From: DASRWI01 sp035654655
Lineage (GTDB): Bacteria > Bacteroidota > Ignavibacteria > Ignavibacteriales > Ignavibacteriaceae
DNA: 64,000 bases
Direction: 5' to 3'
NCBI GenBank assembly: GCA_035654655.1
Contig: DASRWI010000016.1
Span: 1-64,000 of the forward strand
The notes under the pieces: model-generated
Told to the model about the DNA's origin: nothing
The model's database searches: none
The model's input: only the letters and a program-made list of their open reading frames with translations
Program-made: the position numbers and the translations under genes
Shown here: piece by piece, positions 44,466 to 52,729 of the stretch
Layout of the letters: each line of letters begins with the position of its first letter
Numbering within the stretch: the first letter of the stretch is position 1

Positions 44466-44818
44466 AAGCCATAATCCATGTTTAAAGATTTAAAGAAGTA
44501 AATTTACAAAAAAAATAAAATATGATGAGGTTATTAAAGCATGGGATGGCTAAAATTTTATAGTTTATTTAACCATATAGTTAAAGGTTTTAATTGACCT
44601 ATACTCATAGGAAAATCACTTTGAGTCATAAATTTCAAAAACATACAATTGACTATGATATGTCTTAATGTTACATATAATCCGGACTATAAGGAAACGA
44701 TTTTTAATTTGTCTTTATTCAACATCTAACATGAAGTTTATTCTAAATAAACAATTTTTTTCTTGATAATTATTAAAGCATTTATTAACTTTTTGAAGTT
44801 ATTATAAAGGGTTAAACA
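44466..44818. other. AT-rich intergenic region between the two GT-C genes
   Basis: 353 bases, no open frame of note, no exact TAnnTTTG on either strand, no clear hairpin. It presumably contains divergent promoters. Nothing more is seen. Confidence 0.4.
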
Positions 44819-46789
44819 ATGTTATTAAATCTTCTTACATTTTTTATTCCTATTTTTACAAGTTATTTATTTAACAGATTATTTAAATTGGGCAAAGTAG
44901 AAAGTATTTTAATATTTTTTATTACATTCTCTTCTCAAATTATATTAACTGGGTATTTACTCTCATATTTTAATGTATTAAGCAATATTTATTGTTGGAC
45001 TTTTATTTTAAGCATCCTATTAATTTTAATTTTATTTTTAAGCTATTATAAAGAGCGTCCGTTAAAAATATTTTCATTTAATTTTCATTTTCAAAAAAAT
45101 ATTAAAGACTGGCTCCCAAGAGGATTAAATATTTTTCAAAAGTCAATTCTAGTGTTTCTTTCAGGAACTGTTATTATAGTTGTAACCACAAACTTTTTCT
45201 TAATTCAATTATCACCTCCTTATAATATAGATAGTATGACATACCATCTGGCACGTATGGCCTACTATATTCAGCATAATAATTTAGACTATTTTGAAGC
45301 AAATTACTGGGCTCAAGTTGTTCACCCAAAGAATTCAACAATCTTATTTATATATATTTATCTTGTATCGGGAAGGTCAGAAAATCTCATACAATATGTT
45401 CAATTTTCATCCTATTTAATAGCTATTTGTAGTATATATCTTATTACTTTTAAATGTTGGAATGATAAAGTAAAAAGTTTATTTGCTGCTTTAATAAGTG
45501 CCTTGCTAATTGAATGGATAATGGAATCAGTAACTACACAAAATGACATGATCATTACTGCACTTACTGGTTGTTCAGTTTATTTTTTAATTTCATTTAA
45601 AGAAAAACTAAGACTATTGTATTTAGTTTTGTTTATTTTAACTATTTCAATTGCAGTAGGAACAAAATTTTCAGCATTAATGATATTTCCATCTTTGTTA
45701 ATAATTTTTATTTTTCCAATAAAACAACTGAGACAATATTGGAATAAAAAAATTTTATATATTTCAACTATCTCGGGAATTATTTTTTTTTCTTTATTTA
45801 CTCTAAGATCATCTTATTGGGATAATTATAAATTTTTTGGTCATCCTTTCGGTCCCAAAGAAGTCAGAAATGAACATTCATTTGAAGGTAAATCTTTTAA
45901 CTACATAGTTGAATCCGGGTTAATAAATGTTTTTCGATATAGTCTGGATTTTTTATCCCTTGATGGCATGGTAACTAATCCGATTGAACAAGATCTTTTA
46001 CCATCTAATTTTACTATTAGGACTCATTTTGCTATAAAACTTATACCAAAATTGTTGGCAAAAAAATTTGAGTTGGATTATAATAAATCAGAAAATACAA
46101 GGGTGGGCTTTTTTTATTACAAAATGCCAACAGCTTGGGAAGATTTGTCATATTGGGGTATTTTTGGGTTTGGATTAATATGGATATCATTATTGTTTAC
46201 ATTAATCAATAACAAAATTCCTTTAATGATCAGAATTTTGACAATTGCAGCATTACTCTTTTTTATAGTGCAATGTTTTATTGGTCCGTATGACCCATGG
46301 AGAGGAAGGTACTTTATGGCGATGGCTATTTTTGCAGTTCCATCCTCTGGACTGTGGATAAGTACAAAAAAAATATATTTTAATTTTTATTTATTTTTAA
46401 TTGTATTCATAGGTGTCATTTCAGCATTATTTTCTGTTTATTATAAACCTAATTTAAACATTTTACCAAACAATGACCATGAAAAAAATTATTTTAAAAA
46501 AAATAGAATCGAACAACTCACTATTTATCATCCACAATCAAAAATGCATTTAACTAATTTTGATAAGATTGTGCCTAAAAATGCGATTGTAGGCGTAGAT
46601 ATAAATGGAGCTAGTTATGAATATCCTTTGTTCGGCGTAGGTTTAACTAGAAAAATAATCCCAGTAAATAAAAATAAAAATATTGATAAATTGGATTACT
46701 ATTTATATAGAAGTTATTTACCTTATGAAAAGAACGATTTATATTTAGGAGACAGTATTTATTTACGAAATATTAAAATCAATAAGTAG
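44819..46789 (+). CDS. Large multi-spanning membrane glycosyltransferase (GT-C/GT39-like)
   Basis: A 656-residue protein with about twelve helices, extremely rich in Ile, Phe and Lys, coded by DNA more AT-rich than its neighbours. The first periplasmic loop (SPPYNIDSMTYHLARMAYYI) carries the D-S-M/L-T-YH-L-x-R pattern found in uncharacterised bacterial GT-C proteins; PKNSTILFIYIYLVSG follows. It probably transfers sugars from a polyprenyl carrier to cell-surface glycans. The donor and acceptor are unknown. Base composition and position near a tRNA suggest possible transfer. Confidence 0.6.
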   Translation: MLLNLLTFFIPIFTSYLFNRLFKLGKVESILIFFITFSSQIILTGYLLSYFNVLSNIYCWTFILSILLILILFLSYYKERPLKIFSFNFHFQKNIKDWLPRGLNIFQKSILVFLSGTVIIVVTTNFFLIQLSPPYNIDSMTYHLARMAYYIQHNNLDYFEANYWAQVVHPKNSTILFIYIYLVSGRSENLIQYVQFSSYLIAICSIYLITFKCWNDKVKSLFAALISALLIEWIMESVTTQNDMIITALTGCSVYFLISFKEKLRLLYLVLFILTISIAVGTKFSALMIFPSLLIIFIFPIKQLRQYWNKKILYISTISGIIFFSLFTLRSSYWDNYKFFGHPFGPKEVRNEHSFEGKSFNYIVESGLINVFRYSLDFLSLDGMVTNPIEQDLLPSNFTIRTHFAIKLIPKLLAKKFELDYNKSENTRVGFFYYKMPTAWEDLSYWGIFGFGLIWISLLFTLINNKIPLMIRILTIAALLFFIVQCFIGPYDPWRGRYFMAMAIFAVPSSGLWISTKKIYFNFYLFLIVFIGVISALFSVYYKPNLNILPNNDHEKNYFKKNRIEQLTIYHPQSKMHLTNFDKIVPKNAIVGVDINGASYEYPLFGVGLTRKIIPVNKNKNIDKLDYYLYRSYLPYEKNDLYLGDSIYLRNIKINK

Positions 46790-47017
46790 CACCTAAAATA
46801 GAAGGTTATTTTATGAAAAAATTATTAAATAAAATAAATTCTTCTAATAACAAAAATTCCCCATCGGTATTTAGAATTCGTTCAACCTTATAAACATACT
46901 TTGTGTAAAAATAAACATGGCATCTCAAAACATGGAAAATAGGAATAATATATTTAGCTTATTTGATTTGCCTGACTAATAATTCCGGTATCCAATTATA
47001 TTTTGTAGTCCCAGTAA
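46790..47017. other. Interval between GT-C gene and tRNA terminator, possible gene remnant
   Basis: Starts with a 26-codon open frame (see 46813-46893) and continues with frames broken by stops; a hydrophobic reading (GIIYLAYLICLT) in this stretch suggests decayed coding sequence. No complete gene. Confidence 0.3.
46813..46893 (+). pseudogene. 26-codon open frame, possible remnant
   Basis: ATG at 46813 with GAAGG upstream, 24 bases after the GT-C stop; the product begins MKKLLNKINSSNNKNSPS and stops at 46893. It resembles the start of a longer gene that has decayed; no family is recognised. A real short peptide cannot be excluded. Confidence 0.2.
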
Positions 47018-47043
47018 AAAGCAGTCTGATTTCAGACTGCTTT
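47018..47043 (-). terminator. Terminator of the tRNA-Arg gene
   Basis: AAAGCAGTCTGA (47018-47029) and TCAGACTGCTTT (47032-47043) form a 12-bp perfect stem five bases past the tRNA 3' end; TTTTT follows on the minus strand. Confidence 0.9.
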
Positions 47044-47047
47044 GTCG

Positions 47048-47120
47048 TACCCCCGAGAGGAATCGGACCTCCGACCAATAGTTTAGGAAACTACTGCTCT
47101 ATCCACTGAGCTACGGGGGC
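47048..47120 (-). tRNA. tRNA-Arg (anticodon CCU)
   Basis: A 73-base cloverleaf on the minus strand: acceptor GCCCCCG pairs with CGGGGGT, the D-stem GCTC/GAGC, the anticodon arm GTAGT-TTCCTAA-ACTAT with CCT at 34-36, variable loop TGGTC, the T arm GGAGG-TCCGATT-CCTCT, and discriminator A. The 3' CCA is not encoded. It reads AGG codons. A terminator follows closely. Confidence 0.96.
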
Positions 47121-47184
47121 ATATTGTAATAAAATTAAGTTTAAAAAGTAAAAATCTTAATCTTAATATACAATTTACAAATTT

Positions 47185-49368
47185 TTATAAGTTATCAAGC
47201 AAGTACTTTGTCATCTTAGTGTACAAATGAATTCTTGTGAGTCCACCGTAAATGCTATGTTCTTTTTCAGGATAAAACATTACATCAATAGGAACATTAT
47301 TCTCAACTGCACTTTCAACAAATTTCACTGTATTCTGAAAATGTACGTTATCATCAGCGGTTCCGTGAATCATCAGCAAATTACCTTTTAACTGGTTAAT
47401 ATATGTAATTGGACTGCTTGATTCATATCCTTTTGAATTTAATTCCGGCAATGACATATATCTTTCTGTGTAAATATCATCATAGTAATTCCATCTGATT
47501 ACCGGAGCAACTGCAATTGCTGTCTTAAAATATTCAGGTGCTTTGCAAATTGTTAAAGCAGACATATAACCGCCATAACTCCATCCCCAAATTCCAATTC
47601 TATTCTTATCAATATAGGGTAATGAAGCTAAGTATTTTGCTCCTTCTACCATATCATTAACTTCCCAATTTCCTAAATCTTTATAAACCATTTTCTTGAA
47701 CTCAGCACCTCTGCCGCCAGTACCACGATTATCAAGAACAAAAATAATATAACCTTTTTGTACAAGATATTGATACCAAATCTGGTCAGGTCCACCGGTT
47801 CTATCAACAACACTTTGAGAACCTGGTCCACTATAATTATAAATTAATACTGGGTATTTTTTTCCTTCTTCAAGTTTGGTTGGTTTCATTATACTTGCAT
47901 AAAGCTCGACATTATCTGTTGTTTTGAAAGTAAGGAGTTCAGGTTTAACAAAATTATATTTTTCTCTAAAACTTTCATCAGGAACAGCAAGGTCTCTAAT
48001 TTTCTTTCCACCAACTTCATTTAAAGATGTAACTGTCAGCTTAGATAAATTAGAATATTTTTGTAAGTAGTATTTGAAATTTGGAGAAACATCAACGCTG
48101 TTATAACCTGCTTCTTCAGTTATTCTTCTTTTATCTTTTCCATTAAACTTAACTACATATAAATCCTGCTGAGGTACACTTCTTTCATTACTGTAGTAAT
48201 AAACGTCTTCATTTTTTTCATCAACTGAAACAATGCTCTTAACTTCAAATTTACCGGATGTAATTTGATTTACAACTTTTCCATTATAATCCATTAGATA
48301 CAAATGATTATATCCATCTTTTTCTGATGTCCAGATAAATTGGTCCTTATTTTTTAAGAAATAATAATCATCGCTAACTTCTATCCAGGCTTTATCTTCT
48401 TCTGTATAAATTACTTTTGATTTTCCTGTCTTTGTATCAGCAAATAATATTTCCATTTTATTTTGAAGTCTGTTCAATCTTTCAATTGCAAGTGTGTTTG
48501 AATTATTAGTATAACTAATTCTTGGAATATAAATATCTTCTTCAGTTCCAATATCCATCCAGGTAGTTTTTGCATTATCAATATTTACAACACCAACCTT
48601 AACCCTTGAGTTTTTATCTCCCGGTTTTGGATAATGCATTTCAAGATAATTTAAATGAAGTGAATCCCATTTTTGTATTTTAACCATTGGAACTTCAGAT
48701 TGGTCTAATCTCCAATAAGCGATTGATTTACTATCAGGAGCCCATTTAAGTCCAACTATAATGCTAAATTCTTCCTCATAGACCCAATCAAATAAACCAT
48801 TTAGTATATTTTCATTCCCATCAAATGTTAATTGAGTCTCTTTACCGCTTTGAATATCTATTGACCAAATATTATTCCCTCTTACAAAGCCAAGTCTTTT
48901 ACCATCAGGAGAGAATACAGCATTAACTTGTTCCTTCTCAGAATCAGCAAGCAATGAGAACTTTTTATTTTTTATATCATATAAGTAAAATGCACCACCT
49001 GTTTTAGTGGTACGTGCAGGTAAAACTCCGGTAAATAAAATATAGTTTTGGTCAGGAGAAAACACATAATTGCTTATCTGAAAACCACCTGCATCTCCAT
49101 CGTGAGTTTTTAAATCACTTTCCTTTACCAGAATATTTTCATTTCCTGTTTTTACATCATATTCAAATATTGCTCTTCCATTAGGGTCCATTTTAAGATA
49201 ATAATATTTTTCGCCATCATTTGACCATTTAACTCCAGGATAGCTTTTCCCATAAAAACTTCTATTAGAAAAAAGGTCTTTAATTGACAACTCTGATAGC
49301 TGAGCTAATGCTGCTGAATAGAATAAGATAACAAGAATTAGTATTCTTCTGATGAAGCGGTTATACAT
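47185..49368 (-). CDS. Dipeptidyl peptidase IV (S9B family)
   Basis: A 727-residue exported serine peptidase that releases X-Pro dipeptides. It has a signal peptide (ends AALAQ), an eight-bladed propeller region (about 40-470), the substrate N-terminus-binding double Glu in WVYEEEF, and a C-terminal alpha/beta-hydrolase domain with GWSYGG (Ser597), HGTADDNVHF (Asp near 672) and His704 in EKEHSIYG. DNRGTGGRG is conserved. It complements the DPP7-like enzyme at 10407-12584. It is monocistronic, or transcribed after the DUF2520 gene 74 bases upstream. Confidence 0.95.
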   Translation of the reverse strand: MYNRFIRRILILVILFYSAALAQLSELSIKDLFSNRSFYGKSYPGVKWSNDGEKYYYLKMDPNGRAIFEYDVKTGNENILVKESDLKTHDGDAGGFQISNYVFSPDQNYILFTGVLPARTTKTGGAFYLYDIKNKKFSLLADSEKEQVNAVFSPDGKRLGFVRGNNIWSIDIQSGKETQLTFDGNENILNGLFDWVYEEEFSIIVGLKWAPDSKSIAYWRLDQSEVPMVKIQKWDSLHLNYLEMHYPKPGDKNSRVKVGVVNIDNAKTTWMDIGTEEDIYIPRISYTNNSNTLAIERLNRLQNKMEILFADTKTGKSKVIYTEEDKAWIEVSDDYYFLKNKDQFIWTSEKDGYNHLYLMDYNGKVVNQITSGKFEVKSIVSVDEKNEDVYYYSNERSVPQQDLYVVKFNGKDKRRITEEAGYNSVDVSPNFKYYLQKYSNLSKLTVTSLNEVGGKKIRDLAVPDESFREKYNFVKPELLTFKTTDNVELYASIMKPTKLEEGKKYPVLIYNYSGPGSQSVVDRTGGPDQIWYQYLVQKGYIIFVLDNRGTGGRGAEFKKMVYKDLGNWEVNDMVEGAKYLASLPYIDKNRIGIWGWSYGGYMSALTICKAPEYFKTAIAVAPVIRWNYYDDIYTERYMSLPELNSKGYESSSPITYINQLKGNLLMIHGTADDNVHFQNTVKFVESAVENNVPIDVMFYPEKEHSIYGGLTRIHLYTKMTKYLLDNL

Positions 49369-49442
49369 TTAAGTTCTCCAAGATTAAAAATTTTAGTATT
49401 TAAAATAAAAGATAGGGGTGAATAAAGCTAAACAAATATGAA

Positions 49443-50348
49443 TCATTTAATAGAAATTAAATAATCTCTTATATTCTTTTGGGATTCAGTAAGCCCTTTA
49501 TTTTTTTGTTCAAGTATTTTTAATAGCATTTCACTTTGAACAATATACATCTCTATTATATTACTATTTTTATATTCTGGTTTTTGCATAACTTCAATAT
49601 GTTTTTTAATAGTATCTAAATCTCCTCTTACAATTGGACCTGATATTGAATTAGCAGCTCCGTTTTCTTTTGCATTCTTCAAAGTATTTGTAATAATATT
49701 ATCCATATACCTGAACATTGGTATATTTTCACTTATAGATAAGTCTTTATAAGTAAGTTCAGCAAGGTATAAATTAGAAAGAAGAAAATTGCACGCAAAT
49801 ACGCCCGATAAATGATAAAGAGTTTTTTCAGAAGAATTTAGTTTTAAAGGTTTTAAATTAAATCGGACAGATAACTCAAAAAGAAAATTAAACACTTCAT
49901 CTTCATCTGTTTCGATGACAACATACTCACTTTTTAAATCAACAATTTCTTTAGTTGGAAATGTCTGCATAAAATGGATAGAGGCAATAGCAGCACCTTT
50001 ATCCTTCAAAGCTTTAAGCAATGAAATATCCTGTGCACCTGACAAATGGATGAATAAAGATTCTTTAAAATTTATATTTTGCTTTGCAAGATGTTCAGCA
50101 ATAGTTTCTATTTCATTATCAGGAACAGCAAGAATAAAAATGCTGGTGTTTTTATCCAGGTCATTGTAATTATTGGATGAGATGTTTATCTTGAATTTAG
50201 CTGCTAATTTATCAGCTGATTCTTTACTTCTGCTAATAATAGAAAGTATTTTAATTTTATTTTGAAGGAATAAGTTGGCAATGGAATAAGAAATTTTCCC
50301 AGCACCAATTATTGACACATATTGATTTTGATAAAAGTAATTACTCAT
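49443..50348 (-). CDS. Rossmann-like / DUF2520 protein
   Basis: A 301-residue protein with an N-terminal NAD(P)-binding fold (VSIIGAGKISYSIANLFL, then ISRSKESADKLAAKF) and a helical C-terminal half of the DUF2520 type (LYHLSGVFACNFLLSNL and GPIVRGDLDTIKKH). It resembles pyrroline-5-carboxylate and ketopantoate reductases in layout; the substrate is not known. Its ATG overlaps the amrB stop by eight bases, so it is translated as part of the DUF4905-amrA-amrB cluster. Confidence 0.8.
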   Translation of the reverse strand: MSNYFYQNQYVSIIGAGKISYSIANLFLQNKIKILSIISRSKESADKLAAKFKINISSNNYNDLDKNTSIFILAVPDNEIETIAEHLAKQNINFKESLFIHLSGAQDISLLKALKDKGAAIASIHFMQTFPTKEIVDLKSEYVVIETDEDEVFNFLFELSVRFNLKPLKLNSSEKTLYHLSGVFACNFLLSNLYLAELTYKDLSISENIPMFRYMDNIITNTLKNAKENGAANSISGPIVRGDLDTIKKHIEVMQKPEYKNSNIIEMYIVQSEMLLKILEQKNKGLTESQKNIRDYLISIK

Positions 50349-51159
50349 AAAATATTGCAGATAAATAACCGACTACTTCTTCATCGGAGCCTGTAGTATC
50401 TCCTGAGTCGCTTCTGTTAAGTATCATTGATTTTTTAATACCAGCTAAAGAAGCTGCTTTCATAAGTGTTAATATAGCACCTTCTCCGCAAGCTTCACAA
50501 TTTCTCATTTCAAAATTCTGACGAAGATTTTCAATATCAAAATTCTTTATACCTTCTTCAACTAAGGAATCCATTTCCGAAGCTACATCTTTTGAGTAGT
50601 AATGAGAAAGGTCTGAACTTGCAGTAATAATCGTTTCGTCATCCATTATTGTTAGTAATTTTTCAGCAAGGGCATCAACATACATTTTTTTCTGGTCCCC
50701 CATTACCACAGGAATTATTTTAAAATCATTAAGTACCGATTGCAAAAATGGAATTTGGACTTCAATTGCATGCTCATTATTATGCCCCTTTGTGCTTTTA
50801 AAAATAACATCACTGCCTTCAACAAGTTTATCTGCTTTATCTTTATTTATTAAAACAGGACCTAAAGGAGTATCAAAACCTATTCCATCATAAATAGAAA
50901 CTCCTCTAAAATATTCTCTATGACTTGGAGAAATAATAATTACATTTTTAATGTTTTGGTGTTTAAGAATATTGAATGCATATGCAGCTGTACGTCCTGA
51001 ATAAACATACCCTGCATGAGGAACAACTATTCCAAAAACCTTTTTTATTTCCTGATGAGAATCTGTAATGGATAACAATAAATTGAGTTCATCAATTAAC
51101 TTGTTTTTATCAGCAGGATAAAACAATCCTGCAACTGCGGGTTTTCTTAAGTTAGGCAT
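50341..51159 (-). CDS. amrB: MEMO family protein (AmmeMemoRadiSam protein B)
   Basis: A 272-residue protein of the MEMO/LigB-like dioxygenase fold. Hallmarks: AVAGLFYPADKNKL at the N-terminus, IVVPHAGYVYSGRTAAYAF with the metal-site His, HNNEHAIEVQIPFLQ, ASSDLSHYYS and NCEACGEGA. In many prokaryotes it is encoded with an AMMECR1 protein and a radical SAM enzyme; the function of that system is unsettled. I start at the ATG at 51159, which has GGAAGG five bases upstream and overlaps the amrA stop by eight bases; a longer reading would overlap that site. The radical SAM partner is absent here. Confidence 0.9.
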   Translation of the reverse strand: MPNLRKPAVAGLFYPADKNKLIDELNLLLSITDSHQEIKKVFGIVVPHAGYVYSGRTAAYAFNILKHQNIKNVIIISPSHREYFRGVSIYDGIGFDTPLGPVLINKDKADKLVEGSDVIFKSTKGHNNEHAIEVQIPFLQSVLNDFKIIPVVMGDQKKMYVDALAEKLLTIMDDETIITASSDLSHYYSKDVASEMDSLVEEGIKNFDIENLRQNFEMRNCEACGEGAILTLMKAASLAGIKKSMILNRSDSGDTTGSDEEVVGYLSAIFYE

Positions 51160-51724
51160 AATCATCCTTCCTTTCTTCATTTTCCGAAAATACATCCGCA
51201 CTAAATACTTGTAATTTTAATTTTCTCTTCTTCCATTCATTTGCAGGCAACCAGGCTTTTTCGCATAAGGCTGAAAGAAATTGTGGCACATCCATATGGT
51301 GTTCAGTTGCAACTTGTGGTAGAAGTAAGGCTCTATTTTTGGGTTCATCAAGAATAAGTCCGTGCTTACCTAATTCAATTTCACTATAATCATCAATATC
51401 ATATGGTGGATATAGAACAGAAATCTCAATATCTACTTTAACAAGTTCATCTTCAGTTAAATGCGGAAAACGAGGGTCGTGCATAGCAGCCTGAACTGCA
51501 GCATCGCATACAGTATCGAACAAATTGTAAGGAGCCTGAATATAACCTATGCATCCTCTTAAGTGAGAGTTTTTTGTTAAAGTAACAAATGCTCCTGAAC
51601 GTGTATTTAGATTAGGCAGTTGTCTTGAAGAAGGGTCATCATATGATTCACCTCTAAAGTTTGCAGTTATTGCTTCTCTTGCTGCCTTTAGTAAAATTTG
51701 TTTTTCTGTACTGTTAAGCTGCAT
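51152..51724 (-). CDS. amrA: AMMECR1 domain protein (AmmeMemoRadiSam protein A)
   Basis: A 190-residue AMMECR1 protein: GAFVTLTKNSHLRGCIGYIQ with the invariant LRGCIG, DAAVQAAMHDPRFPHL, IEISVLYPP and the C-terminal PANEWKKRKLKLQVFSADVF. The molecular function is unknown; the conserved Cys/Arg groove suggests binding of a small molecule. It lies 12 bases after the DUF4905-like gene and overlaps amrB by eight bases. The promoter at 52595-52624 probably drives all four genes. Confidence 0.92.
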   Translation of the reverse strand: MQLNSTEKQILLKAAREAITANFRGESYDDPSSRQLPNLNTRSGAFVTLTKNSHLRGCIGYIQAPYNLFDTVCDAAVQAAMHDPRFPHLTEDELVKVDIEISVLYPPYDIDDYSEIELGKHGLILDEPKNRALLLPQVATEHHMDVPQFLSALCEKAWLPANEWKKRKLKLQVFSADVFSENEERKDDYA

Positions 51725-51736
51725 AATGTTATCTTT

Positions 51737-52558
51737 TTAACTTAGGTCGATTGTGCAAACAATAAGCTTTTCTTTATCCTTAATTAAGAACAAATAATTA
51801 TCCTTAACAAAAAAAGCATCAGGAATATACTTGTTGGTTTTTGAATCAAGCACTTCATCAAAAATAGTTTTTTCTTTATTCAAATCTATTGCTTTGAAGA
51901 TATTATTCATTGAACCATCTTTTAATACTTCGTGGAAGGTTATCAATAACAAGGCTTGGTTTATAATAGCATATTCTATTCTTCCGGCAATAACATATTT
52001 TTCTTTAAGAGTCTTTACTATTCCATCTATTAAAGGATTATCATTTTCATATACATCAGGAAAGTAATAACCTGAATAATCTTTATCTTCCATTGCCTTA
52101 TCCTTTAGCAACTGTACAGATTTTTCATCTATATATAATTCCTCAATAGGATCACCTGTACGGTAATCAAGCATATAGTATTTTCTACCCTCAAATAATT
52201 CTTTGTAGCAATACATTCTTCCATTATGAAAAAATAGAAATTGATATTCTTCATTACGCCAAATTTTACTTTGGTCTTTTATATCATAGGCGAACATTTC
52301 TCTATGTCCGGGCATGTCAGGTCGTGCATAAAGGTGGAAAATTATTACATTATCATATACATCTTCAATTCCTACCCAAAACTTTTCCTCAAATTGAAGA
52401 TTCTCGAAAATTTTCTTGCCGGATTCTATATCAATACAGTTAAAGAAAACTTCCTTATCTGCAATATGCCTATCTTCAACAATTAGATTGCTGCTGGATG
52501 GAATTAATCGCCAAATTTGACGTTTATTGGTATATGTATATTCTTTTCTAATCTTCAT
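51737..52558 (-). CDS. Cytoplasmic beta-propeller-like protein (DUF4905-like)
   Basis: A 273-residue protein with no signal peptide. Repeated beta blocks (VFFNCIDIESGKKIFENLQF, FAYDIKDQSKIWRNEEYQF, LDYRTGDPIEELY) look like propeller blades. The stretch FWVGIEDVYDNVIIFHLYAR with PDMPGHREMFAYDI matches what I remember of DUF4905, a Bacteroidota-specific family of unknown function. It opens the operon with amrA, amrB and the DUF2520 gene; conserved association would suggest a role with the AMMECR1/MEMO pair. Confidence 0.55.
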   Translation of the reverse strand: MKIRKEYTYTNKRQIWRLIPSSSNLIVEDRHIADKEVFFNCIDIESGKKIFENLQFEEKFWVGIEDVYDNVIIFHLYARPDMPGHREMFAYDIKDQSKIWRNEEYQFLFFHNGRMYCYKELFEGRKYYMLDYRTGDPIEELYIDEKSVQLLKDKAMEDKDYSGYYFPDVYENDNPLIDGIVKTLKEKYVIAGRIEYAIINQALLLITFHEVLKDGSMNNIFKAIDLNKEKTIFDEVLDSKTNKYIPDAFFVKDNYLFLIKDKEKLIVCTIDLS

Positions 52559-52594
52559 AATAATTGTAAATAATTAATAGCTCATAATATATTA

Positions 52595-52624
52595 ACAAAG
52601 ATAAGAATAAATAAATTTGACCAA
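52595..52624 (-). promoter_or_regulatory. Bacteroidota-type promoter of the DUF4905-amrA-amrB-DUF2520 operon
   Basis: On the minus strand TTG (52624-52622), 19-base spacer, TATCTTTG (52602-52595). Both elements and spacing match the Bacteroidota consensus; transcription would start about 30 bases before the ATG at 52558. Confidence 0.65.
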
Positions 52625-52729
52625 GTTGATAATTAACCTATAATTGATGATTCTCTTAATACTTCTTTGATTCCATTTTGTATATTTTTACTTATATTTA
52701 TTTACCTTAAATCAAAATTGGAGTAGTTT

